From assembly GCF_000227685.2 (NCBI RefSeq), contig NZ_CP007029.1, positions 2,640,501-2,704,500 on the forward strand: a DNA stretch of 64,000 nt. Direction: 5' to 3'. The position numbers and the translations under genes are program-made. Of this stretch, positions 40,001 to 49,476 are shown in pieces. The DNA comes from Thioalkalivibrio paradoxus ARh 1 (GTDB lineage Bacteria; Pseudomonadota; Gammaproteobacteria; Ectothiorhodospirales; Ectothiorhodospiraceae). Position 1 is the stretch's first letter. Each line of letters opens with the position of its first letter. Below the pieces are notes generated by a model. That model did not search any database. It was not told where the DNA came from and worked only from the letters and a program-made list of their open reading frames with translations.

Positions 40001-40358
40001 TCATTCTCCCTCGTTACCCGTCCGACGCGGCGCAGCCGCCCCCGGAACCGCGCGGCATCGACCGTCCGTGGCGCAAAGCCTGGTCACTGGACCGAGCGCC
40101 ACCGGGATCCAGTGGCCGACCCGAACCACGATACTCGCGGCCAGCATCCGCTCCTGACTGACACCGAACGGAGTCAGCACCAACACGCAAATTGCCTGAA
40201 ACGGATCCACGAAGCCCGGAACGCTCGGCAGTGACACGGTGATGGATGTGGCCCAGGGCTGCCCCTGCAGCAGGGTCTCCCGGAGGGATCCCAGGTCCAC
40301 TGCCCAGGCCACGTAACGTGACCGTTACCGGGGCGAGCAGGGCTGCCAGGCGCTTCAT
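40001..40358 (-). pseudogene. Remnant of a flippase-like (UPF0104/LPG-synthase TM) gene
   Basis: The reading frame starting at 40358, coupled by ATGA to the FAD oxidoreductase stop, gives 15 plausible residues (MKRLAALLAPVTVTL) and then nonsense. The overlapping frame from 40312 gives what looks like the C-terminal membrane part of a lysylphosphatidylglycerol-synthase-like flippase (TSITVSLPSVPGFVDPFQA, then VLTPFGVSQERMLAASIVV and HWIPVALGP). The roughly 200 residues normally in between are missing, so an internal deletion plus frame change is inferred. The preserved start overlap supports a once intact gene. Confidence 0.55.
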
Positions 40359-41635
40359 ATGCGCAGCTGTGCCCCGGGGTAGAGTGTCCGCACCATCTCG
40401 ATCGCGGACTCCAGGTCCTCATCGACCTCGATGTGGCGGAATTCCGCGTTGCGTCCCACGCGATGCAGGTTCCCGTACCGGCTGAAGGCCGCCTCGGCCT
40501 GTGTCTTCGCGACTTCGAACCCTCGGTCGTAGACCGGATAGCCGAAGCTCTCCGGCAGCACGAGTACGTCGTCGACCTCGGATCGGTCCAGCAGGCGGTA
40601 GCGCTCCAGGGCCGCCAGCACGTCCTCGACGGGCCGGGATGTGTCGGCGGTCACCTCGGCGCACAACACCGTGCCGTCCCCACCGGAGGATGGATCATGG
40701 AAGTTGCGGAATTCGGCCATGCGGTTGATCACCACATCGGCATCGCCGAAATACACCCACTGATAGGGCATGACCCGCGGCCGCTTCACGTACAGGTAGA
40801 CCAGCTGGATGTGACGGAAGCGCAGCGGAATCTCCTCCCCCAGCATGCGACCAAGCACACTCGCAGGGAGGGTGCTGAACACGCGGTCGCATTCGAATCG
40901 ATGCATGGCCCCCGCCCGCCGGTAGACCACAGCCGTCACCCGATTCCCGGTGCGCTCGATACCGGTGACGCCAGCTTCCAACCTGACGTCACCGTGGATC
41001 CGCGCATGCATTGCTTCGGCGATGCGCCCGTAGCCACCTTCTGCCGGGTAATGAAAGGTGCTGAAGAAGGTCTTGGATCTGCGGCGGATGGCATCGAGAA
41101 GCCCCGAGGAGCGCAGCTTTTCCCGGCCCCAGGCCACCGATATCCGGCTCGGGGGAACACCGAACATCTTGCGCGTATAGGGCTCGAAGAAGACGTCGTA
41201 CAGTCCTCTGCCGTAGCGGTTCAGGGCCAGTGACTCGAACGAGTCCTCGGGCAGGTTGGGACGCGTCAGGTAGCCCCACAACAGCCGGGCACCCGTACGC
41301 CGGTCGAACCGCAACAACAGTTCGATCGGGTTGATCGGATCCTGGACCACCCTGTCTCGCATCAAGATCCGGCTGTTGCGGCGATGCTCGCGCAACGGAA
41401 CCAGCGCCCCGATCATGCCGATCAGCTCTCGATCCCGGGTATACAGCCGATGAGGGGCAATGTCGCAGGGTATGCCATGCCATTCGAACGTTCGGGCCAG
41501 CCCACCGATGCGATCCGTCGCCTCGAACAGGGTGACCCGCTTGCCGATTTTCGAGAGCAACCAGCCAAGGCTGAGACCCGAGATCCCTGCGCCAAGGATC
41601 GCAATCCGCTCGTCGTTACCGTTGTCTTGTGCCAT
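40355..41635 (-). CDS. FAD-dependent amine-oxidase/UGM-like oxidoreductase
   Basis: A 426-residue flavoprotein. The dinucleotide-binding motif is IAILGAGISGLSLGWLLSK with the downstream LFEATDRIGGLARTFEWHG. LRSSGLLDAI and the YPAEGGYGRIAEAM region match protoporphyrinogen-oxidase/desaturase-like proteins found in polysaccharide and polyprenyl-lipid loci. The ATG at 41635 begins MAQDNGNDERIAILGAG; its ribosome site is poor, and a GTG at 41686 is the alternative. It is coupled by a 4-nt overlap to the decayed flippase gene and followed by the GT-C protein. Substrate unknown. Confidence 0.82.
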   Translation of the reverse strand: MAQDNGNDERIAILGAGISGLSLGWLLSKIGKRVTLFEATDRIGGLARTFEWHGIPCDIAPHRLYTRDRELIGMIGALVPLREHRRNSRILMRDRVVQDPINPIELLLRFDRRTGARLLWGYLTRPNLPEDSFESLALNRYGRGLYDVFFEPYTRKMFGVPPSRISVAWGREKLRSSGLLDAIRRRSKTFFSTFHYPAEGGYGRIAEAMHARIHGDVRLEAGVTGIERTGNRVTAVVYRRAGAMHRFECDRVFSTLPASVLGRMLGEEIPLRFRHIQLVYLYVKRPRVMPYQWVYFGDADVVINRMAEFRNFHDPSSGGDGTVLCAEVTADTSRPVEDVLAALERYRLLDRSEVDDVLVLPESFGYPVYDRGFEVAKTQAEAAFSRYGNLHRVGRNAEFRHIEVDEDLESAIEMVRTLYPGAQLRI

Positions 41636-41758
41636 GGAGGGTCGTTGATCTTTCCTGCAGAGCGTAACGGCGGGCGCTCGATCCACCCCTTACCCCTCGG
41701 ACCGCATGCTCCTGCTCGCTGCCACGGTCCAACCGGATTCGACTTCGGGGCGCGCTCG

Positions 41759-42439
41759 TCAAAGTGGGATCTGGTCGAAGCGCGCAGCGCGCCGATGGGC
41801 CGCAGCCAGCGCCGGCGCTCCCGAGCGCACCAGCCAGACCGTCTGGTAACCGGCGTCGCGGGCGGCATCGAGTTCCTGTCGAACGTCCGACAGGAACAGG
41901 ATACGCTGCGGCCGGGTGCCAATGGCCTCGGCGATGCGCCGGTACGATGCTGTGTCGCGCTTGTGCCCAACACGGGTGTCGAAATAGCCCGAGACCAGCG
42001 GGCCGAGGTCACCGTCCACGGTATGACCGTAAATCAGGCGCTGCGCGAGGACCGAGCCGGAGGAGTAAATGTAGAGCCGGACCCCGCGCGCATGCCAGGC
42101 GCGCAAGGCCGGCAGCACGTCCGGGTACAGGTGGCTGACCAGGTCGCCGCGGCGATAGCCCTCCTCCCAGATCAGCCCCTGCAGGGTCTTCAGCGGCGTG
42201 ACTTTGCGATCGGCATCCATCCAGGCACAGAGACAGGTCACTACCGCCTCGTCGTTCCACACGTTCGCGATCTGGCGGACTTCGTCCATGATCGCCGCGA
42301 CCTCGGGTTCGCCGCGCCGGCGCCGGATGAAGTCCGGCATCCGCGCGCGGGCATAGGGATACAGGGTTTGGGTCACGAACTCGATGGCCGTGGTGGTTCC
42401 CTCGATGTCCATCACCACGCAGTCGACAGGTTTGAGCAC
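41759..42439 (-). CDS. mtnC: Acireductone synthase (enolase-phosphatase E1)
   Basis: A 226-residue HAD-family enzyme of methionine salvage that both enolises and dephosphorylates 2,3-diketo-5-methylthiopentyl-1-phosphate. VVMDIEGTTTAIEFV holds the nucleophile Asp and the E1-specific EGTT. SSGSVLAQRLIYGHT and RILFLSDVRQELDAA provide motifs II and IV. The GTG at 42439 with GGGG 6 nt upstream gives the normal length; the longer frame from 42595 is not conserved-looking. No other mtn genes are near. Confidence 0.92.
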   Translation of the reverse strand: MLKPVDCVVMDIEGTTTAIEFVTQTLYPYARARMPDFIRRRRGEPEVAAIMDEVRQIANVWNDEAVVTCLCAWMDADRKVTPLKTLQGLIWEEGYRRGDLVSHLYPDVLPALRAWHARGVRLYIYSSGSVLAQRLIYGHTVDGDLGPLVSGYFDTRVGHKRDTASYRRIAEAIGTRPQRILFLSDVRQELDAARDAGYQTVWLVRSGAPALAAAHRRAARFDQIPL

Positions 42440-42711
42440 GTTGGACCCCGGTTCGTGTGGTATTCCGGTTCGTGTGGCTTTGACGATCATCCCGATATGC
42501 GCGCAGCAGGTCGGGTTGTTGCATTTTGAATCCGATCGCGTCGGGCCTGCGCCCAGCAAGAACCGAACGGCACCGGCGGCGAAGTATATCGTCATCCGAT
42601 GTCGAAAACCGGTGCGGGCATCACGACCGTATCATCAGAGCACCGGGCGGTGCCGCCGCATCGCCCCGTACTCCGTTGGCGGCGCTTCGCCTCGTGCCAC
42701 TCGCGGGCCGC

Positions 42712-43563
42712 CTAGTCTGGTGCTTGTGTTCCCCTATCGGCCACCACGAGATCGCGGTATCCGTGCCACATTGCGAACCCGAGCCATGGGAAAACGACGA
42801 TCAGCGCGATCAGGGCTGTGAGCACCGAGAGGCCAAACAATGTGGTAACCAGTGCGGCCCAAACCAGCATCGCGACACGATTCCGTGCAAATGCCTTCAG
42901 ACTGATCGCGATCGCACCGACCAGCCCCATGCGGCGATCCAGCATCGCGGGCACCGTGACGACGCCCACTGCGAAAGCGACCAGCGCCAGTACGCCTCCG
43001 GCAACGACCACGCCAACCAGGGAAAGGACTCCCTGCGTGGTCCCCAGCATCACTTCGAACAGCTCTCCCAGGCTGGCCGGCATACCGAGGTTGCCGACGT
43101 TCATCACCCCGATCCAGAGGGTCATGAACCCTGCCCAAACGATGAACAGGCCGGCGAGAAGCGCGGCAAACAACCACAACGATCCGCCAAGCGCCGGGAT
43201 CGCGGCCAGGCATTGGCCGATACCCAGCCCGTGACGGTCTCCCTGTTCCAGACGGCGGGCGAGCTCGTTCACTCCCACGGCCAGTGCCGGCCCCACCAGC
43301 AGAAACCCGGAGATTGCCGCCATTGCCACCCAGGGCTGGTCCCAGGTGTACCAGAGGATCGCCAGCCCAACGATCGACACCAACACGCCGTGCAGCAAGG
43401 ATGCGGGAGCCCGCCAGATGTCTCGCCACCCGGCTGCCAGCCATCGCAACGGATGCCCTGCCGAAATCTGGCGAACAGGCGGAGTGCCGTTGTCCAAGGT
43501 CTGGCGCGGCCGGATTTCACCGGGGTCTCCCGGGTAGCGTCGCTTCATCAGATCGTCCACCAT
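42712..43563 (-). CDS. DUF2189 family integral membrane protein
   Basis: A 283-residue protein with about six membrane helices. ISAGHPLRWLAAGWRDIWRA and SLLHGVLVSIVGLAILWYTW at the start, GFLLVGPALAVGVNELARRLE, and the final LVTTLFGLSVLTALIALIVV with PWLGFAMWHGYRDLV are typical of DUF2189. Function unknown; in other bacteria it often sits near cytochrome oxidase or membrane-stress genes, which are not seen here. Confidence 0.85.
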   Translation of the reverse strand: MVDDLMKRRYPGDPGEIRPRQTLDNGTPPVRQISAGHPLRWLAAGWRDIWRAPASLLHGVLVSIVGLAILWYTWDQPWVAMAAISGFLLVGPALAVGVNELARRLEQGDRHGLGIGQCLAAIPALGGSLWLFAALLAGLFIVWAGFMTLWIGVMNVGNLGMPASLGELFEVMLGTTQGVLSLVGVVVAGGVLALVAFAVGVVTVPAMLDRRMGLVGAIAISLKAFARNRVAMLVWAALVTTLFGLSVLTALIALIVVFPWLGFAMWHGYRDLVVADRGTQAPD

Positions 43564-44029
43564 GGCAGCCCCTCGCGCTCAAACGTGATCGAGGAATGAT
43601 TCTCGTCTGAAACTAGCAGATCACGCGGTGGTTTTCAGAGCTTGACAGAGATTCTCGGCACGTCTGATGGCGGGTGTTGTGGCCCGGCCGATTCGCCACC
43701 ACAGCGCCCGCGGAAACCCATGAGACGTCCGCATGCAGCGTTCCCCTGGGCTCATCGACCGCGGCGCGCGCGATTCTCACAGCCTGCCTACGCGTTTCCC
43801 GGACGCCGCGCCACCGCGTCGTGCTTGCGATCCGATGCGACCGCTCGTTCGGCACACCAGCGGTTGCGTACGCATCGGCGTCCTCGCGTTCCGGCATCGC
43901 GCCGGCTCTGCGGGCGTGCGATCCGAAGGGCTCGATGAAAGCCGGCACCAGGGCTGACCGGTCGCCGGCCCGGCCGGCGTTTATACTGGACACCGATTCT
44001 GATGACCCTCGGCTGCCCCCTCCACACCC
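43564..44029. other. Divergent intergenic region upstream of the glycan cluster
   Basis: 466 bp with no convincing gene. A TATACT at 43982-43987, 42 bp before the start of the GT2-HAD gene, is a possible -10 element, without a clear -35; a GC-rich inverted stretch around 43960-43978 precedes it. ORFs here on both strands are basic, low-complexity readings typical of GC-rich filler. Confidence 0.35.
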
Positions 44030-47000
44030 ATGACAACGCCCCGATTCAGTGTGCTGCTCCCGGTATTCAATCATGCCCGCTACGTGGGGCAGGCCATCGA
44101 CAGCGTCCTGCAGCAGACGACATCGGACCTCGAACTGCTGATCGTCGACGATGCGTCGTCCGATAGCAGCTGGGACGTCGTCAACGGATTTCAGGATCCA
44201 AGGATTCGTGCGGCCCGGCACGAACGCAACCAGGGGGCACACGCGACCCTGAACGAATTGCTGCGCCTGGCCAGGGGACAATGGATCGCGATCCTCAACT
44301 CTGACGATCTCTTTCACCCGCAGCGTCTCGAGGTCTGCGGCGAACGGCTCGAGGCGTCTGGGGCGGACCTGGTCGGCAGCGACATTACGTTGATCGATGC
44401 CCACGGCCAGCCCGTCGCCGGGCATTGGTGGGTGGACGCATTCGCCAGGCTCAAGGACTGCCTCACCACAACGGGCGACTGGACCGCCACGCTGCTCGAA
44501 GGCAACGTCTTCATGAGCACTTCGAACTTCGTGTTTACGCGCTCGCTGGCGCTGGATCTGCAGGGCTTTCGGGACTTCTCGTACGTGCTCGACTACGACT
44601 TCCTGCTGCGCGCATTGCTGCTGGGCAGGCGGCTCGATTGGGTCGCATCCCCCCTGCTTTCCTACCGGCTTCACGGCGACAACACCATCGGCGGTGATCC
44701 GATGCGTGCCAACCTGGAATGTGCCCGTCTGCTCCGTGAGCTGTCGCCTGACCTGATCGCGGGTGACGATGCGGTCCGGGCGCTGCGGCTCGAACACCTG
44801 GTCTCGCAGTGGCAGCGCGTCGAGCGCTACATCGGCGAGATTGCCGCAGCGCAACGTCATGAAGCGCTGGTCGCCAAGGAAAACGAGCTGATCCCGTTGA
44901 TTCGGGACCGCGATGACTGGATTGCGCAACGGGACCAGTGGATCGCCGAGCGCGAAGGCTGGATCGCCGAGCGTGACGTCTGGATCCAGGACCGGGATCG
45001 CTGGATCGAGGAACGCGACGCGAAAATCGTCGAACAGCATCTTCGGATCGACGCCCTGCGCCTGCAGCGCACGCGCAGGATCGAAGAGGCAGAGGCACTG
45101 AGGGCCGAAGTCGCTCGCCTGAACAGAAACCCGGTATTGCGGCTGGCCCGCGCCGCGGCTGCCCCGTTCCGCTGGGTACGCCGTCATTGGCCCGCGGTGC
45201 GCGCAGGCCAGGGGCCGCTGATCAAGGTCCGTGGATTCCCCGAGTTGCGCGGCTATATCGCCCCCCGCCTCACCCGCGTGAGCTGCGTCTCCTTCGATGT
45301 CTTCGATACCCTTCTCGCTCGCTGCATCGAGCCGCCCGAGGACCTGCACCGGAGAGTGGCCACCCTGCTGGCCCGGCAGGTCGAGGGTGTGACCGTCGCC
45401 ACTGTTCTGGCAGCCCGCGCAGCCGTCGAGCATCGCCTGAGACAACAGGCGTCACAGGATGGACTCGACCACGAGTGCCATTACGATCCCCTGATCGAAG
45501 GCTGGATCACTGACCTGGCAGGCCATGCCGACCCCGACCTGATCGAACTCGTCCAGCGTACCGAACGCGAACTGGAAATCCTGGCGCTTGCCGCGAAGCC
45601 GGGCGCCCGGGACACACTGGAGTGGTTGCGCCGGAGCGGCGTGCGTGTGATCGCGGTGTCGGACATGTACTTGAGCCACGATCACCTCGTCGAATTGCTC
45701 GAACACTGTGGTCTCGGCTCGTACATCGATCGCGTTTATGTTTCATCGGAATTCGGTCTCGGGAAATACACCGGACGCCTGCATCGCAAGGTGCTCGAGG
45801 TCGAGGGGCTGGCGCCGCAGGACATCATCCACGTGGGCGACAACCTGATCTCGGACATGAACGTGCCAACCCAGCTCGGGATGACTGGCGTCTTCCTGGA
45901 CGAGCGCGAGGAGCGCCTGCGCCGCCGGCGTCAGACGTTGTCGAGCGAGATGGCATGTCGCGGAGGCATATGGCCAGGGCGCAGGCTGTTCGAGATCGTC
46001 GAATTCCGGATGGGCCAATGCCCGGCTTACCAGCAGGCCCGCCATGACTCCTATTTCGAGTACGGTGCCCACATCCTCGGCCCCGCCTTCGGCACCTTTT
46101 TCCTCGGCCTTGCCCGGCAAATCGAGAAGATTCGCCCCGAGCGCATCTACTTTCTGGCCCGCGACGGCTTCCTGTTCCAGCGCATGTACGAGCGATGGCG
46201 GGAACTGGAGACACGCGACACGGAGGCCTGGCCCGAACCGACGTACCTGTACGCTTCCCGCCGGGTCGTCGCGACTGCCTCGGTGGCCGATGGGCTGACA
46301 CCAGAACAGGCGATCGTCGCATTCTACAACCCGAAACAGCAGGGCCTGCAGTCGTTGTTCAAGACTTTCGGCCTCCCTCCGGAGGAGTTTGCCGGCACGG
46401 CGGTTCGGCACGGCTTCGTCGAGCTCGACGAGCCCCTCGAGGACTGGCATGACCCCCGACTGTTGTCCTTCCTCGAAGACCGCGAGGTGCAGGATCGCAT
46501 CCGGACCCACGGGATCCGGGCCCGCGACCGGCTACAGCGATATTTCGCCGAGCACGGGTTCTTCGACTCGACACGGGTGGCTCTCGTCGACATCGGCTGG
46601 AATGGCACGATCCAGAAGTTCCTCGAGGACAGTTTCTCGAGCCGGCCCGATTTTCCCGAACTCCACGGATGGTACTTCGCGTTCGTCGGGCAGATGCATG
46701 GCGATTTCGGTGCCGGCGAGAGGATACAGGGGATCATGTTCGATCAGCGCCGCAACGACCCCTACGAACGCGCCGTCATGGAATTCGAGGAACTGTTCGA
46801 GCAGGGCGCGCGCTCCGCCGAGGGGACGACACTCGGCTACCAAAGCGACGGAGAAGGCCGCGTGCACCCGGTCCTGAAGGAAGACTCGGCACCCGACCGG
46901 CAGGACGAGATCTCCTGCAACCCGCTGATCGAACGATTCCAGCAAGGGGTCCTGACCCACCTGGAGCATTTTCACGCCGCCTGGCGGCTGACCGGGTATG

Positions 47001-47305
47001 ACTTCGACCAGATCAGGCCCTACACGCTGGCGCTGGTCGAACGCGCGGTCATTCACCCAACCCGAGAAGAGGTGGCATTGATCAGCCGGCTCGCGCATAC
47101 GGAAGACTTCGGACACGATGCCTTGCTCGCGCTGGGTCCGGGCACCGTACGCCGCCGCGATCTGCTACGACCTCGGGCGCTGGTCGACAAACTCAGACGC
47201 ATGGCCTGGCCGCAAGGCGCGATGGCCAGCCAGAGGGTCCCGCTTGCGAACCTGGCACTCCGGGGCCTGCAATTTCTCAGGATTCGACGGCGAATAGCGC
47301 AATGA
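44030..47305 (+). CDS. GT2 glycosyltransferase fused to a COG5610-type HAD protein
   Basis: A 1091-residue cytoplasmic protein. Residues 5-230 are a family-2 glycosyltransferase (FSVLLPVFNHARYVGQAID, LLIVDDASSD, IAILNSDDLF). Residues 290-345 form a Trp-Ile heptad coiled coil (DWIAQRDQWIAEREGWIAE). From 420 there is a HAD domain (VSFDVFDTLLARC, VIAVSDMYLS, IIHVGDNLISDM). A second conserved block follows with FLARDGFLFQRMY near 709 and VALVDIGWNGTIQKFL near 852, also found in the gene at 47597-49420. Such fusions build surface polysaccharides in other bacteria. No ribosome site precedes the ATG. The 81-residue gene overlaps its stop by 4 nt. Confidence 0.88.
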   Translation: MTTPRFSVLLPVFNHARYVGQAIDSVLQQTTSDLELLIVDDASSDSSWDVVNGFQDPRIRAARHERNQGAHATLNELLRLARGQWIAILNSDDLFHPQRLEVCGERLEASGADLVGSDITLIDAHGQPVAGHWWVDAFARLKDCLTTTGDWTATLLEGNVFMSTSNFVFTRSLALDLQGFRDFSYVLDYDFLLRALLLGRRLDWVASPLLSYRLHGDNTIGGDPMRANLECARLLRELSPDLIAGDDAVRALRLEHLVSQWQRVERYIGEIAAAQRHEALVAKENELIPLIRDRDDWIAQRDQWIAEREGWIAERDVWIQDRDRWIEERDAKIVEQHLRIDALRLQRTRRIEEAEALRAEVARLNRNPVLRLARAAAAPFRWVRRHWPAVRAGQGPLIKVRGFPELRGYIAPRLTRVSCVSFDVFDTLLARCIEPPEDLHRRVATLLARQVEGVTVATVLAARAAVEHRLRQQASQDGLDHECHYDPLIEGWITDLAGHADPDLIELVQRTERELEILALAAKPGARDTLEWLRRSGVRVIAVSDMYLSHDHLVELLEHCGLGSYIDRVYVSSEFGLGKYTGRLHRKVLEVEGLAPQDIIHVGDNLISDMNVPTQLGMTGVFLDEREERLRRRRQTLSSEMACRGGIWPGRRLFEIVEFRMGQCPAYQQARHDSYFEYGAHILGPAFGTFFLGLARQIEKIRPERIYFLARDGFLFQRMYERWRELETRDTEAWPEPTYLYASRRVVATASVADGLTPEQAIVAFYNPKQQGLQSLFKTFGLPPEEFAGTAVRHGFVELDEPLEDWHDPRLLSFLEDREVQDRIRTHGIRARDRLQRYFAEHGFFDSTRVALVDIGWNGTIQKFLEDSFSSRPDFPELHGWYFAFVGQMHGDFGAGERIQGIMFDQRRNDPYERAVMEFEELFEQGARSAEGTTLGYQSDGEGRVHPVLKEDSAPDRQDEISCNPLIERFQQGVLTHLEHFHAAWRLTGYDFDQIRPYTLALVERAVIHPTREEVALISRLAHTEDFGHDALLALGPGTVRRRDLLRPRALVDKLRRMAWPQGAMASQRVPLANLALRGLQFLRIRRRIAQ

Positions 47306-47547
47306 TCGACAACCCAAGGCCGCAGCAATCGTACCGCTACAGGAAAACCGGGCTGGTACTCTCGGTGTGGCGACTCAGCCTGCTGAGCCTCCCGTTTCGC
47401 GCACTCCCGGCGCCGCGAGTCCCTGGATTTCAGCCGGGCCTTCGCAACATCGTCGTCTACGAACTGCGGCGCCTCTGGCACCGCATCTTCGAGTCCGACC
47501 GACTGCTCTACACCCTGCAACGATTACGCCGCTTCGGCCGACGCTGA
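47302..47547 (+). CDS. Small basic protein coupled to the GT2-HAD gene
   Basis: An 81-residue ORF whose ATG overlaps the TGA of the GT2-HAD gene (ATGA). It is strongly basic (many Arg), with a short hydrophobic stretch LVLSVWRLSLLSLPFRALP that could lie on the membrane surface. It resembles no family I know. The coupling and the lack of stops favour a real gene; the arginine-rich composition in GC-rich DNA counsels caution. Confidence 0.45.
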   Translation: MIDNPRPQQSYRYRKTGLVLSVWRLSLLSLPFRALPAPRVPGFQPGLRNIVVYELRRLWHRIFESDRLLYTLQRLRRFGRR

Positions 47548-47596
47548 GCCGCACACCGTGACCCGGGCAGTCTTGATTCCGAAGCCGCTCCGGAAC

Positions 47597-49420
47597 CTAG
47601 TCGAACAGCCGCGCCAGCCGCACGCCGAGTCGGCGCTGCTTGAAGATCAGATACATTCCGACGCGCGAATACACCATCGCGTGCACGACACGCGCCAACC
47701 ATCCCTGCGGCCCCGGGGTCGCTCTCACGTACGCTGAACGCCAGAACGAGTTCCGGTAACCGGCGAGCGTGAATGAATCGCGCCTGAGAATGTCCCCGTA
47801 CTTGCTACCGCCGAAACCCTCGGCGTGTCCCATCCCTTCGAATGCCGTAATCACGACTGCGTCGGGTCGCGCGAGTATCCGGTCGATCAGGCGATCCAGC
47901 GAGCGCGCGGCCCAATCCCCTTCTGCCGGCAGAAACGGGGCTACTCTTGCAAAGTCGTCCAGGAACTGGCGGCAACCGCGTGCGATTTCGTGCCGGGCGA
48001 GGACCTGGGAGCGAGGCTCGTCATCGACGTAGTCGAATGCAAAGCCGCCGCCCGAACGCCGGATACGCTTCACACTGTGGATGGGCTCGGTAAACAGGAA
48101 TTCGAACACGGGGAGCGACTGAAACACGCGCGCAAGGCGCTGGAGAGGCAGACAGTCGTCAAAATAATAGCCCGCCCGATTGTTCCGGGGCACGATGTGG
48201 CCAAAGTAATAGCCATGGATCCTGCAACGGTCACCCACCAGCGCCTCCAGGGACTCCTGCAGGGTGCCGCGCCACCCGAGATCGACCAGTGCAACGTCTC
48301 CCTGGAACCCCTCCCGGGCAAGATACTCCAGCAGGATGTCGGCCTCCTCCTGCGCACACTGGCCAAAGTTCAGTCGTTCCAGCGCTTTCATGAAGACGCC
48401 GGCATGCTCGGAGGGGCGCATCCCAAGCAACTCCTGCGGCGGCTGGAGATCCAGCCGCTCGAAGAACTCCCTCGCCGACACGCGGCCTTCGAACAGCCGT
48501 TCCGGATCCTTCTGGCGAGCAAACATGGGCACGTAAAGGGCGCGTCGGGACAAACGCAGGTAGCGGCTCTCGGTCGCTCCCCCCATCCGCTCGAACGCCT
48601 CCTTGATCAGGTACGTGTCCCGCGCGCAAAAGAACACCTTGCGCAGACCCTGCCGTTCCGTTTCAGCTTTCAAGTAACGGGCGAAGGCAACGGACACGGG
48701 GCCAACCAGGGAATACCCCAGCATCGCCAGCGTGCTGTCTTCCAGCCCTCGCGGCGCAAAGTACTCCAGGAGGCTGACCGAGGTATCGCGCATGCAACGG
48801 CCCGGTACCCGGCGTGTCCGGATTCCCAGATCCTCGGGCACCCGCCCGTCGGAAACCGCATTGTCGCCGCAGTGCTCGATCTCGGCGAATTTCAGACCGT
48901 AATGTTGAGCCACATACCGGTAGAGCGCTCCGCTGCGCTTGGTCAGGCCAAGATCCGACGACGCGAACAGCGGCAAGTCTCGACCCACGATCCCGCGGAC
49001 GATCCGCTTCAGAAAAGCGACCGGCAAGTACATGTCGGTGATCACACAGCAGGAATGCCCTGCGTCGAGCCGCTGCAGCAGCACTGCGACATTCTCGGGG
49101 ATCGGCGCCAGCAACGCCTGTTCCAGACGCAGTTCGCGACGCGCCACCTGCGCCGGATTCCGAATCCACCATGCGAGCACACGATAGATATCCCAGACCG
49201 TGATGTCTTCGCGGTCTGAAAACCGCCTCGCGATCCGTTCCGCGAGGATCCGCCAGCGGCGAAAGCCCAGTAGTCGCATACCGGGCAGGCGATAGGAAAC
49301 GACTCCCGAGCGTTCCACCAGGTCGAACACGTGGTAGGGGCGTTTGAGCGGGCGTCCGACTAACGTGTCGAACAAGTCGAAGCTATACAGGCGAATCCCT
49401 TCCGGGGCCGGAGCTTGCAT
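47597..49420 (-). CDS. COG5610-type HAD protein with ARD/GWxGT domain
   Basis: A 607-residue protein: a HAD domain from residue 10 (LYSFDLFDTLVGRPLKRP, CCVITDMYLP, IEHCGDNAVSDGRV) followed by the same second block as the GT2-HAD protein (VFFCARDTYLIKEAF near 263; VALVDLGWRGTLQESL near 380). It lacks the glycosyltransferase part. The ATG at 49420 puts the HAD domain at the usual place; a TTG at 49480 overlaps the stop of the glycosyltransferase upstream by 4 nt and is also possible. It probably works on a phosphorylated sugar or glycan intermediate; this is inference. Confidence 0.82.
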   Translation of the reverse strand: MQAPAPEGIRLYSFDLFDTLVGRPLKRPYHVFDLVERSGVVSYRLPGMRLLGFRRWRILAERIARRFSDREDITVWDIYRVLAWWIRNPAQVARRELRLEQALLAPIPENVAVLLQRLDAGHSCCVITDMYLPVAFLKRIVRGIVGRDLPLFASSDLGLTKRSGALYRYVAQHYGLKFAEIEHCGDNAVSDGRVPEDLGIRTRRVPGRCMRDTSVSLLEYFAPRGLEDSTLAMLGYSLVGPVSVAFARYLKAETERQGLRKVFFCARDTYLIKEAFERMGGATESRYLRLSRRALYVPMFARQKDPERLFEGRVSAREFFERLDLQPPQELLGMRPSEHAGVFMKALERLNFGQCAQEEADILLEYLAREGFQGDVALVDLGWRGTLQESLEALVGDRCRIHGYYFGHIVPRNNRAGYYFDDCLPLQRLARVFQSLPVFEFLFTEPIHSVKRIRRSGGGFAFDYVDDEPRSQVLARHEIARGCRQFLDDFARVAPFLPAEGDWAARSLDRLIDRILARPDAVVITAFEGMGHAEGFGGSKYGDILRRDSFTLAGYRNSFWRSAYVRATPGPQGWLARVVHAMVYSRVGMYLIFKQRRLGVRLARLFD

Positions 49421-49476
49421 ATCGTGGTCGAGGCCGCCGCTCGCTGCGGGTGGCACCACATCCGGTCCCAGGTCGT

